DNA from: a candidate division WOR-1 bacterium RIFOXYB2_FULL_46_45
GTDB lineage: Bacteria; Margulisbacteria; WOR-1; XYC2-FULL-46-14
DNA length: 64,000 bases
Direction of reading: 5' to 3'
NCBI GenBank assembly: GCA_001771585.1
Contig: MEUE01000001.1
Location: 964,040 to 1,028,039 of the forward strand
How positions within the stretch are numbered: position 1 is the stretch's first letter; every line of letters starts with the position of its first letter. A program made the position numbers and the translations under genes. Shown one piece after another: positions 8,935 to 16,456 of the stretch. The notes beneath the pieces were generated by a model. It was not told where the DNA came from. It was given only the letters and a program-made list of their open reading frames with translations, and did no database searches.

Positions 8935-9731
8935 AAAACAGGGTACTAACCGCTTTGATCGGGGTTCCGGTTGTCTGGGCCTGCACCTATTACGGCGGGT
9001 TGCCGTTTTTGTTTCTGGTGTTGGGAATGGCACTTACCTCCATCAACGAGTTTTATTCCTTGATGATGAAAAAAAATTATTTTCCGGCTTTTTGGGTCGG
9101 CAACGTCATTACCGTCTTTTTTATTATTTTCGCCTATTACGCCCTCAAACAAAACTGGGAGCCTGCGCACTCCGCCATTTTTACCATCGCGGCGATCATC
9201 GCCCTGGTTTCGGGAATTTTTCTGAAGCGCGAAAAAGACACTATTGTCGATGTTTCGGTAACTTTGCTTGGCATGATTTATATCGGCTGGTTTTTTTCCT
9301 ACTTCCTTTTTATCCGCAACATGACCGAACATGGCGGCTATCTTTTCTTTTTGATGCTTACCATTTGGGCCAATGACGTGGTGGCTTATTTTATCGGGAC
9401 AAAATTCGGGAGAACCAAGCTGGCTCCCTCAATCTCTCCCCGCAAGACGGTTGAAGGGGCGGTAGCCGGTTTTATTGTTTGTCTGGTTGCTTCAGCGTTA
9501 TTCAGCTGGATCGCGGAGCTCAATTTGACCCACGCGCTTATTCTGGGAGGTTTGATCGGAGTGGTGGCGGTCTTTTCCGACCTGGTTGAATCGCTGATCA
9601 AACGCGACGCGGGAGTTAAAGATTCTTCCAATCTGGTCCCGGGGCATGGCGGGGTTTTGGATCGTATGGATTCTTTTATCCTGGCCGCGCCGGTGATGTA
9701 CTATTACTTGGTCTGGGTGGTATTGAGATAA
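8931..9731 (+). CDS. cdsA: Phosphatidate cytidylyltransferase
   Basis: CdsA makes CDP-diacylglycerol from phosphatidate and CTP in the inner membrane. The protein has 266 residues and about seven or eight hydrophobic helices. The C-terminal family signature is complete (SLIKRDAGVKDSS, then LVPGHGGVLDRMDS). It is coupled to uppS by a 4-base overlap and followed by nadC one base later. Confidence 0.95.
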   Translation: MKNRVLTALIGVPVVWACTYYGGLPFLFLVLGMALTSINEFYSLMMKKNYFPAFWVGNVITVFFIIFAYYALKQNWEPAHSAIFTIAAIIALVSGIFLKREKDTIVDVSVTLLGMIYIGWFFSYFLFIRNMTEHGGYLFFLMLTIWANDVVAYFIGTKFGRTKLAPSISPRKTVEGAVAGFIVCLVASALFSWIAELNLTHALILGGLIGVVAVFSDLVESLIKRDAGVKDSSNLVPGHGGVLDRMDSFILAAPVMYYYLVWVVLR

Positions 9732-9732
9732 A

Positions 9733-9762
9733 ATGACCAATGACAAATGTCAAATGACAAAT
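9733..9762 (+). repeat. TGACAAATG-type repeat forming the nadC start
   Basis: Units resembling ATGACAAATG/TC occur three times in 30 bases, and similar units lie upstream of the 43015 gene (42967-42996). The nadC start codon is inside the repeat. Confidence 0.55.
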
Positions 9763-10593
9763 AAATCGTTAAATCATTTAATAAAAAAAGCATTGGAAGA
9801 GGATGTTGGCAGTGGGGATATAACAACCAATGCGATTGTCCCGGAGAATAAAATTGCAAAAGCAAAAATAATTGCCAAAGAAGAGGGGATAATAGCCGGG
9901 CTTCCTTTGGCCAAATTGACTTATGAGGTCCTGGACAAAAAAGTTAGGTTTATTTCCAAGGTAAAAGACGGGTGCAGGGTGAAATCCGGCACAGTGATCG
10001 CGGAAATATCCGGTCCGGCGCGGGCGATTTTAACCGGAGAACGATTAGCCTTGAATTTTTTGCAGCATTTGTCCGGAATTGCGACGCTAACCAATAAGTT
10101 CAAAGCGCAAAGCTCAAAGTGCAAAAATAAGGTAGAAATATTAGACACCAGAAAGACGATGCCGTTGTGGAGAGGGGCGGAAAAGTACGCGGTGGCGTGC
10201 GGGGGAGGGACCAATCATCGGATGGGGTTGTATGATGCGATTTTAATTAAAGATAATCATATTGCGATCGCCGGCGGCATCGAAAAGGCAATATGCAAGG
10301 CGCAGGCACAGGCGCAGGCGAAGGTAAGGATAGAGGTTGAGGCAAAGAGAATCTCAGAAGTCAAAGAAGCAATTAAAATTGGGGTGGATCGGATTCTTTT
10401 GGACAATATGAATATTAAAACATTGAAGCAGGCGGTTGCCCTCTGCAAGAAGTCCAAGATTAAAACCGAAGCCTCGGGCGGGGTAAACTTAAAAAATGTC
10501 GCCGCGATCGCAAAGACCGGCGTCGATTATATTTCAATCGGGGCCCTGACCCATTCCGCGAAAGCGCTGGATATTAGTTTGATTATGTTATAA
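9733..10593 (+). CDS. nadC: Nicotinate-nucleotide pyrophosphorylase (carboxylating)
   Basis: NadC converts quinolinate and PRPP to nicotinate mononucleotide in NAD synthesis. EEDVGSGDITT, LNFLQHLSGIAT, ILDTRKTMP, CGGGTNHRMGLYDAILIKDNH, and the late SGGVNLKNV and GVDYISIGALTHS match the family. The gene is loaded with repeats. Its first codons are TGACAAATG units (the start could be 9733 or the ATG at 9757). A CAAAG-type repeat adds residues before ILDTRKT. A hexamer block encodes AQAQAQAK near residue 190. No nadA or nadB is in the window. Confidence 0.94.
   Translation: MTNDKCQMTNKSLNHLIKKALEEDVGSGDITTNAIVPENKIAKAKIIAKEEGIIAGLPLAKLTYEVLDKKVRFISKVKDGCRVKSGTVIAEISGPARAILTGERLALNFLQHLSGIATLTNKFKAQSSKCKNKVEILDTRKTMPLWRGAEKYAVACGGGTNHRMGLYDAILIKDNHIAIAGGIEKAICKAQAQAQAKVRIEVEAKRISEVKEAIKIGVDRILLDNMNIKTLKQAVALCKKSKIKTEASGGVNLKNVAAIAKTGVDYISIGALTHSAKALDISLIML
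10098..10129 (+). repeat. CAAAG-type short repeat in nadC
   Basis: Tandem units TTCAAAGCG, CAAAGCT, CAAAGTGC encode extra residues (FKAQSSKCKNK) between the HLSGIAT helix and ILDTRKT. Confidence 0.5.
10299..10329 (+). repeat. In-frame GGCRHA hexamer block in nadC
   Basis: GGCGCA, GGCACA, GGCGCA, GGCGAA, then GGTAAGG. It is read in a different frame from the trpA and mnmG copies, giving Ala-Gln repeats rather than Gly-X repeats. Confidence 0.7.
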
Positions 10594-10653
10594 TACAGAA
10601 AACGTCAACAGCTAACGATACGTCCTATCGTAAACGAAAACGAGGATAAACAA

Positions 10654-12678
10654 ATGCCCCAAGTATATAAAATAGAGCCCTCTTTTTCCCGTGAAGCGAA
10701 AAATTTCGCGATTGATTACGAAACGGAGCTAAATTCCGAACAGCTTCCGATCGTAAAAGCGGGGAAGGGGCCGATTTTAATTATTGCCGGAGCCGGTTCC
10801 GGCAAAACCCGCACCGCCACCTATCGCGTTGCTCATCTGGTTGAATCGGGGATCCCGTTGCAGAATATTCTGCTGGTCACCTTTACCAACAAAGCCAGCC
10901 GGGAGATGATTTATCGGGTGGAGGGACTGCTTAAACGTTCGCTTAACGGCCTTTGGGCCGGAACCTTCCACCATATCGGCAATTTGATCTTGAGAAAACA
11001 TGCCGACAAGCTTGGTTACTCAAAGAATTTTACGATCATGGACCGTGCCGATGCATCCGACCTGATCAGCCGCGCAATCAAAGAGGCCGGAATTAATCTT
11101 AAGGAGAAAAAATTTCCCAAAGCGGACGTGGTCCAGGATGTTTTTAGCTACATGGTCAACTCCCAGAAAGAACTGCACAAGGTGATAGAAGAAAAACATC
11201 CGCATCTTTTTGAAATGCAGGGGGAGATCAAGCGTGTCATCGATCTTTATGAGGAAACAAAGAAACAGCAAAGTTTAATGGACTTTGACGACCTCCTTTC
11301 AAAATGGCTGCAGCTTCTAACCGAACATCCGGAAGTGTTGGAAGAGTACTCCTCCCGCTTCCACTATATTTTAGTCGACGAATATCAAGACACCAATCTG
11401 GTCCAGGCGCAAGTTATCGATCTTTTGGCATCGAAGCATAGAAATCTGATGGTGGTCGGAGATGACTCACAGAGCATCTATTCCTTCCGCGCCGCCGAAT
11501 TCAAAAACATCATCGATTTTCCCAAAAAGTATACCGACTGCCGGATTTTTAAGATAGAGACCAATCATCGATCGACCCCGGAAATTCTGGCGTTAGCCAA
11601 TGACAGCATCCAAAACGCGGAGGAAAAATTTGACAAGACGCTCCGCCCGGTCAGAAATAAAGGGGTCAGTCCGGTCGTCGTCTCTTTCCGCGATGTCCAC
11701 CAGCAGGCCGCCTTTGTCGCCCAGCGGATTTTAGAGCAATATAATGAAGGGGCGAAGTTAAACGAAATCGCGATCATCTACCGTTCGCACTACCACTGTT
11801 TGGAATTGCAGATGGAATTAACCCGCCGCGGGGTTCCCTACGAGGTCCGCTCCGGCCTGCGCCTCTTTGAAGAAGCGCATATCAAAGATGTGATGAGTTA
11901 TCTGAAAGTTTTCCATAATCCTTTTGACGGCCTCTCCTGGTTCAGGATTTTGAAACTTTTGCAGAACGTGGGGCAGAAGACCGCCGAAAAGATTTGGCAC
12001 AAAATCCAAAAGACTAAAGAGCCGGTTGCCGAAATTATCAAACCGGAGATGGCCAACGAGGTCCCCAAATCGGGACAGGAAGGGTTTAAACAGCTTCAGC
12101 TCCTCTTAAAAGTTTTGGAGCGACAGCAAAGTTCTCCCTCCTCCATGATGGAGACAATTTTGGAGCACGGCTATCAAGAATATCTGCGGATGACCTATGC
12201 CAACCACTCCATGCGCCTGGAAGAACTGCAGGAGCTGGGAAATTATGCTTCGGAATACGAATCGCTCGAAAAATTTTTATCGGCGATGGCCTTGGTCGGC
12301 GGGACCAAGGCGGAAGAAATTTCAGCCGGCGGCTCATCCGAAAAGGAGGCGGTCGTTTTAACAACAGTCCATCAGGCGAAAGGGCTGGAGTGGAAGATTG
12401 TCTTTATTATCTGGCTGGCGGAGGGGCGTTTTCCGTCTTATCTTTCGTTCAACAACAAAAAGGATATTGAAGAAGAGCGCCGCCTCTTTTACGTCGCGGT
12501 GACCCGCTCAAAAGACCAGCTTTACCTGGCCTATCCGATCACTTACCAATCCCGTGAGGGGAATATTGTAATGAAGGCCTCGCGTTTTATCAAAGAAGTT
12601 TCGGAACACCGCTACCAAAAGTGGCTGATAGAAGACGAGCTGGGGCTGAATGAGGATGATGTGGAGGTTTGGGATTGA
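10654..12678 (+). CDS. UvrD/PcrA-type superfamily 1 DNA helicase
   Basis: A 3'-5' DNA helicase of repair and replication-restart type, 674 residues. SF1A motifs appear in order: the Q-motif-like LNSEQLPIV, Walker A AGAGSGKT, FTNKASREM, Walker B ILVDEYQDTN, GDDSQSIYSFRAA, ETNHRST, TTVHQAKGLEW and YVAVTRSKDQLYLAYP. The C-terminus is slightly shorter than in UvrD and lacks the long Tudor-like tail. The ATG at 10654 follows GAGGATAAACAA. The gene is downstream of nadC on the same strand with a 60-base gap. It could be called pcrA or uvrD; I leave the symbol open. Confidence 0.93.
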   Translation: MPQVYKIEPSFSREAKNFAIDYETELNSEQLPIVKAGKGPILIIAGAGSGKTRTATYRVAHLVESGIPLQNILLVTFTNKASREMIYRVEGLLKRSLNGLWAGTFHHIGNLILRKHADKLGYSKNFTIMDRADASDLISRAIKEAGINLKEKKFPKADVVQDVFSYMVNSQKELHKVIEEKHPHLFEMQGEIKRVIDLYEETKKQQSLMDFDDLLSKWLQLLTEHPEVLEEYSSRFHYILVDEYQDTNLVQAQVIDLLASKHRNLMVVGDDSQSIYSFRAAEFKNIIDFPKKYTDCRIFKIETNHRSTPEILALANDSIQNAEEKFDKTLRPVRNKGVSPVVVSFRDVHQQAAFVAQRILEQYNEGAKLNEIAIIYRSHYHCLELQMELTRRGVPYEVRSGLRLFEEAHIKDVMSYLKVFHNPFDGLSWFRILKLLQNVGQKTAEKIWHKIQKTKEPVAEIIKPEMANEVPKSGQEGFKQLQLLLKVLERQQSSPSSMMETILEHGYQEYLRMTYANHSMRLEELQELGNYASEYESLEKFLSAMALVGGTKAEEISAGGSSEKEAVVLTTVHQAKGLEWKIVFIIWLAEGRFPSYLSFNNKKDIEEERRLFYVAVTRSKDQLYLAYPITYQSREGNIVMKASRFIKEVSEHRYQKWLIEDELGLNEDDVEVWD

Positions 12679-12707
12679 AAACAGATCACGTCTTTGCTGT
12701 TCCGCAA

Positions 12708-13442
12708 CTACTGACCAAGTTCATATCCCGTTCTTATCATACTTTCCAAAAAGGTTGTTGCATCTTCTTCGGGCAATTTAAACATTACTCCGCTTAAGCG
12801 GTCGTGGAGCATTAATTGCCTAATATTTGAACAATTTATTTGCATTGCCCTATTATTGCGGACCATGTCCGGAGCATCATAATAAACAAACGGAGTATCA
12901 GGATGATCTTCTTGATTTAATGGGTTAATCCAATCTAACCTGCTTCCCTGATCACACACTAAAATCACTTGCCTATGCCAATCTCTTGGCAAATCTCGAT
13001 TCTGATTACCACGAAATAAATTGCTCCACATATATATCACAGAGAGTCCCGCCGAAATTATTCTTTCTGTCGCATTCAATACACTACGACTATCGGCTTT
13101 TTCAAGCGCACAATCACCAACGAGAAAATATCTGCAGCCGGATGAAATGACCGTGTCAAGGGGGTCCATTTGGCCAAACAGTGTGTTGGTTGGGAGAATG
13201 TTATAAGTTCCAATAGAGACAAAATCGCTCCCTTCCGCCATTCTTGCCATCCTATCAGCTAACACAGGGGGAGAAAAAATCACAAGGTGAGCGTTCTCTC
13301 TTTTTATTTTTTTTATATTTTTTTCGTCTAAAGCGAGAGACGAGGCCGATCGAACAATCGATTCGGCCGCAGGTTTCCCGATATTCCCGGGCATAACCGC
13401 GACCATTAACTTTATTCGTCCAATGTTTCCCACGGCTGACAT
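12708..13442 (-). CDS. Triosephosphate-isomerase-like protein lacking catalytic residues
   Basis: The 244-residue protein tracks the TIM sequence pattern. SPPVLADRMARMAEGSDFVSIG followed by TYNILPTNTLFGQMDPLDTV resembles the TIM segment ending AQN..GAFTGE. GCRYFLVGDCALEK stands where GHSERR should be, so the electrophilic His is Asp. LSVIYMW corresponds to the PILCVGE strand. No catalytic Lys near the N-terminus and no AYEPVWAIGTG loop are seen. It is therefore probably a TIM-fold relative without isomerase activity. AAAGGAGG precedes the ATG. It is divergent from ychF. The homology is my pattern reading and needs a profile search. Confidence 0.5.
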   Translation of the reverse strand: MSAVGNIGRIKLMVAVMPGNIGKPAAESIVRSASSLALDEKNIKKIKRENAHLVIFSPPVLADRMARMAEGSDFVSIGTYNILPTNTLFGQMDPLDTVISSGCRYFLVGDCALEKADSRSVLNATERIISAGLSVIYMWSNLFRGNQNRDLPRDWHRQVILVCDQGSRLDWINPLNQEDHPDTPFVYYDAPDMVRNNRAMQINCSNIRQLMLHDRLSGVMFKLPEEDATTFLESMIRTGYELGQ

Positions 13443-13462
13443 AATTTGCGAACCTCCTTTTA

Positions 13463-13489
13463 TGCTCGGTCTAACGTACTCGTGCTTTC
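13463..13489 (-). promoter_or_regulatory. Weak sigma-28-like element of the TIM-like gene
   Basis: Minus strand GAAAGCAC, 11 bases, ACCGAGCA. Only GAAA and CCGA match the window consensus, but the spacing is exact. Confidence 0.2.
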
Positions 13490-13536
13490 CCAGCCTAACC
13501 TATGCCCTCCCGATAAGTTATCTTCATTGTTTTTGG

Positions 13537-13564
13537 GAAATTTCAGGTTGTTTTGGGTTATAAT
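13537..13564 (+). promoter_or_regulatory. Promoter of ychF
   Basis: A perfect TATAAT (13559-13564) lies 5 bases before the ychF ATG, so the mRNA is predicted to be leaderless. A GAAATTTC lies at 13537-13544, the position used by the sigma-28-like set, but the -10 half here is the ordinary TATAAT type. Confidence 0.5.
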
Positions 13565-13569
13565 AAATC

Positions 13570-14571
13570 ATGAGCTTCTCATTCGGTATAATCGGCCTTC
13601 CCAATGTAGGCAAGTCGACTTTATTTAATGCTTTGTCTTCTGCCCATGCAGAAGCCTCCAATTATCCTTTTTGCACAATTGATCCAAATGTCGGAGTTGT
13701 CGAAGTCCCGGATGAACGTTTAGAAAAAATCCAAAAAGAGGCCGGTTCTGCAAAAGCGGTCCCTACTATTATAGAATTCCACGATATTGCCGGGCTGGTC
13801 AAGGGAGCGAGCAAGGGGGAGGGGTTGGGCAACCAGTTTTTGGGGCATATTAGGAATGTTGACGCCATAATCCATGTTGTCCGCTGTTTCCCCGATCCAA
13901 ATGTCATTCATGTTTCCGGCAAAGTTGATCCAAAAGCAGATATTGAAATAATTCAGGCCGAATTGGCATTGGCAGACCTTGCTACGGTTGAAAAACAGCT
14001 GGAAAGAGCCAAAACCGCCGCCAAGGGTGGAGATAAGAAGATTTTAAGAGAAGTCGAGGAGTTGGAAAAACTAAAAGATGGGTTGGAAAAGGGTATAGGG
14101 TATGGGGGTTGGGGGTTAGATTTATTAACGAGTAAGCCGGTTTTATATTTAGCCAATGTTGACGAATCGGGAAACAAGGATCAAGTTGCAATAATCGAAG
14201 AGATTGCCAAAAAAGAAAACACCAAGGTTGTTGCCGTTTGTGCAAAGCTGGAGGCGGAAGTTAAGGAGCTTTCTTCCGATGAAGCGAAAGAATTCCTAAA
14301 GGAAATAGGGAGTGCGGAATCCGGAGTGCGTAAGTTTATTAAAGCAAGTTATAAATTATTGGATTTAATCACATTCTTTACCGCGAATAAGAAAGAATGC
14401 CGCGCCTGGACGCTCAAAAGAGGATTGACCGCCTACGATGCCGCCGGCAAAGTGCACACCGACATGCAAAGGGGCTTCATTTCTGCCGAAGTAGCCGGAA
14501 ACCCGAAAACGGTCGGCCGGGACTATATTGTTCAGGATGGCGATTTACTTCTATTCAGATTTAATGTATAA
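13570..14571 (+). CDS. ychF: Ribosome-binding ATPase YchF
   Basis: YchF is an Obg-family P-loop ATPase that binds ribosomes. The protein has 333 residues against about 363 in E. coli. GLPNVGKSTLFNAL is the P-loop. The G2/G3 region has DIAGLVKGASKGEGLGNQFL. The YLANVDE motif replaces NKxD and marks ATP preference. The TGS domain is at the C-terminus (FTANKKECRAWTLKRG onward). A short GIGYGGWG stretch near residue 178 comes from a G-rich simple repeat. The start is at the first ATG after the -10 box. Confidence 0.95.
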   Translation: MSFSFGIIGLPNVGKSTLFNALSSAHAEASNYPFCTIDPNVGVVEVPDERLEKIQKEAGSAKAVPTIIEFHDIAGLVKGASKGEGLGNQFLGHIRNVDAIIHVVRCFPDPNVIHVSGKVDPKADIEIIQAELALADLATVEKQLERAKTAAKGGDKKILREVEELEKLKDGLEKGIGYGGWGLDLLTSKPVLYLANVDESGNKDQVAIIEEIAKKENTKVVAVCAKLEAEVKELSSDEAKEFLKEIGSAESGVRKFIKASYKLLDLITFFTANKKECRAWTLKRGLTAYDAAGKVHTDMQRGFISAEVAGNPKTVGRDYIVQDGDLLLFRFNV

Positions 14572-14599
14572 TTAAGGATAAGAATAGGAGGAAATTGCA

Positions 14600-14950
14600 T
14601 TGAAAGATTATGAAGCGCTCTGTATTTTGAACCCGACCCTGTCCGAAGAAAAAATTGACACTATCATCTCCCGCCTGGAGAAGCGGATCACCGACCACCA
14701 GGGAGAGATCGTAAAAGTTACCAAGCAAGGGGTAAAAAAACTTGCTTTCACTTTTTCCAGGTACAAAAAATTAAAAGACGGCTTTTTCCTGTTGGTTGAA
14801 TTTAAAGGCATCGGTACGACTCCTGAGGCGTTGATTTCCCTTTTGAGGATCCAGGAAGAAGTTTTGCGCCATATTGTGGTCGCGAAAGAAGCGGGAACGG
14901 AGCTTGAGGCCCAGATCGTTCCCGAGGAACCTGCCGGTGGCCAGCTTTAA
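14600..14950 (+). CDS. rpsF: Ribosomal protein S6
   Basis: S6 binds S18 and 16S rRNA in the 30S platform. The 116 residues show YEALCILNPTLSEEKID, VKKLAFTFSRYKK and EEVLRHIVV. The start is TTG at 14600, set by AGGAGGAA 5-12 bases upstream; no in-frame ATG is suitable. It is the first gene of an rpsF-ssb-ssb-rpsR-rplI run and its end overlaps the first ssb by 14 bases. Confidence 0.95.
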   Translation: MKDYEALCILNPTLSEEKIDTIISRLEKRITDHQGEIVKVTKQGVKKLAFTFSRYKKLKDGFFLLVEFKGIGTTPEALISLLRIQEEVLRHIVVAKEAGTELEAQIVPEEPAGGQL

Positions 14951-15320
14951 CCGTATTATATTGATAGGAGAGCTGGTCGGCAACCCCGAATCGCGTTCTT
15001 CAATGGAAGGTTCGGCTTTAACCAAATTTAAACTCTCGGTCACGCGGCCGGGAGGGGTCGGGAACGACTTGATCGACGTAGTAGCCTGGCGAGACCAGGC
15101 CGAAGCGGCCAGTCAGAACTTTAAGCAGGGGGACCTGGTCCTGGTTGAGGGAAAAATCCAGGTCCGCAGTTTTCAAAATCAGGCGGGGGAGAGGAACTGG
15201 GCGACCGAAGTGGTGGCCAATAAGGTCCAGTTGTTTGGAGGGAAAAAGGTTTCCGCTCCGGCCGCGGTAAGTTCCGGAACCGAAGTGGAAGAGCTCCCGG
15301 AGGACGACCTTCCGTTTTAA
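14937..15320 (+). CDS. ssb: Single-stranded DNA-binding protein, copy 1
   Basis: An OB-fold SSB of 127 residues. The GTG start at 14937 gives MASFNRIILIGELVGNPE, the family N-terminus; an upstream in-frame ATG at 14874 would add unrelated residues from inside rpsF. The acidic tip DDLPF for partner proteins is present. The DNA-binding core is slightly divergent (SVTRPGGVGNDLIDVVAWRDQAE). A second ssb starts 4 bases after its stop. Confidence 0.9.
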   Translation: MASFNRIILIGELVGNPESRSSMEGSALTKFKLSVTRPGGVGNDLIDVVAWRDQAEAASQNFKQGDLVLVEGKIQVRSFQNQAGERNWATEVVANKVQLFGGKKVSAPAAVSSGTEVEELPEDDLPF

Positions 15321-15324
15321 TTTT

Positions 15325-15705
15325 ATGTACAACAAAGTCTTTTTAATCGGCAATTTGGTTCGTGATCCCGAACTGCGTTACACCCCTTCGGGACTGCCGG
15401 TCTGCAAATTTGTTCTCGCGGTCAACCGCCAGAAGAAAAAAGACGGAGGGGAACAGGAGTGCGACTTTATCAATGTCGTTACCTGGAGGCGTTTGGCGGA
15501 GATCTGCGGAGAATATCTGAAGAAGGGGCGTCCGGCGGCGATTGAAGGATATTTACAAATAAGGCCGTATAAAGACAAGGCCGGCAAAGAGCGCACTTTT
15601 ACCGAAGTGGTTGCCGACAACATGCAAATGCTCGGAACCAGGCCAAAAGAAGGGACCGCTTCTTCCGGGACAGAAAAGAAGGCGGAAGAAGAGACCCCGT
15701 TTTAA
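15325..15705 (+). CDS. ssb: Single-stranded DNA-binding protein, copy 2
   Basis: The second SSB in tandem, 126 residues. MYNKVFLIGNLVRDPELRYTPSG and FINVVTWRRLAE are closer to canonical SSB than copy 1. The acidic tail ends EETPF. The two copies share perhaps a third of residues by eye, so the duplication is old and the roles may differ (for example one replicative, one stress or uptake related). Confidence 0.93.
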   Translation: MYNKVFLIGNLVRDPELRYTPSGLPVCKFVLAVNRQKKKDGGEQECDFINVVTWRRLAEICGEYLKKGRPAAIEGYLQIRPYKDKAGKERTFTEVVADNMQMLGTRPKEGTASSGTEKKAEEETPF

Positions 15706-15723
15706 CAAGGAGGAAACTAAGGG

Positions 15724-16008
15724 ATGGAGAGAAGAAAAAGAGACCGGGACAATAAACGGGACAATAAACGGGACAACAATCGGGAGAAAAAGCCGTTTGC
15801 CAAAAAGAGGAGAAAGAAACCTTGCTTGCTTTGCGAAGGGAAGACGGTTGAATACCGCGATCTTCCGGTGGTCCGGCGCTTTATTTCCGACCGCGGAAAG
15901 ATTTTGCCCCCCCGCAACACCGGCTGCTGCGCCAAGCACCAGCGGACAGTGACCAAAGTGATCAAAATGGCGCGCCAGGCGGGCTTGATCCCCTATACTG
16001 TCGACTAG
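15724..16008 (+). CDS. rpsR: Ribosomal protein S18
   Basis: S18 partners with S6. The core KPCLLCEGKTVEYRDLPVVRRF and GCCAKHQRTVTKVIKMAR are clear, with a four-Cys pattern typical of zinc-binding S18. The 94-residue length is larger than usual because the N-terminus carries KRDN repeats, encoded by a 12-base DNA repeat (GGGACAATAAAC-like, three copies). Confidence 0.94.
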   Translation: MERRKRDRDNKRDNKRDNNREKKPFAKKRRKKPCLLCEGKTVEYRDLPVVRRFISDRGKILPPRNTGCCAKHQRTVTKVIKMARQAGLIPYTVD

Positions 16009-16022
16009 AGAGGAGAATTTTG

Positions 16023-16448
16023 ATGAAAGTTATAATGTTTGAAGACGATACGGTAAAAGAAGTTAAAGACGGCTACGCCAGGAATTATTTACTGCCGCAG
16101 AAGCTGGCGGTTTTGGCAACGGAGCAGGCGATCAAGCGGATGGAAAAAAAGAAGATCGAAAAGGCGTCCCAAATAGCCGAAAACGAAGCCAAAGCGAAAG
16201 AACAGGCCGCGGTAATTTCGGCCTTGACCGTGACGCTCAAAGCCGATGCCGGTGAAAAAGACAAGCTCTTTGGCGCGATCGGGAGCAAGGAAATTGCCGA
16301 GGCGCTTAAAGGCCAGCACGGGATTGAAGTGGACAAGAGGAAAATCGTTCTAACTCAGCCGATAAAACTGTTGGGCGAATCCAAAGTTCAAATCAAGCTT
16401 TTTCCCAAAGTTTCCGCGCAACTCACGGTTGTGGTAAACCGCAAATAG
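16023..16448 (+). CDS. rplI: Ribosomal protein L9
   Basis: L9 connects its N-domain on 23S rRNA to a C-domain by a long helix. MKVIMFEDDTVKEVKDGYARNYLLPQKLA is the family start (listed in outline). The connecting helix is Lys/Glu rich, and the C-domain (FGAIGSKEIAEALK) is present. The ATG at 16023 was chosen over the TTG one codon before it because of the GAGAGGAG spacing. The 141 residues are normal. Confidence 0.95.
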   Translation: MKVIMFEDDTVKEVKDGYARNYLLPQKLAVLATEQAIKRMEKKKIEKASQIAENEAKAKEQAAVISALTVTLKADAGEKDKLFGAIGSKEIAEALKGQHGIEVDKRKIVLTQPIKLLGESKVQIKLFPKVSAQLTVVVNRK

Positions 16449-16456
16449 CCCTTAGC

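Noticed and set aside
10600-10640. AACGATAC upstream of the UvrD-like helicase gene as another member of the sigma-28-like set
   Set aside because: The -10-like half is present but no GAAATTT-like half lies 11 or 12 bases before it; the nearest GAAAAC is 8 bases away. It also forms an ACGATA/TATCGT inverted repeat, which could explain it.
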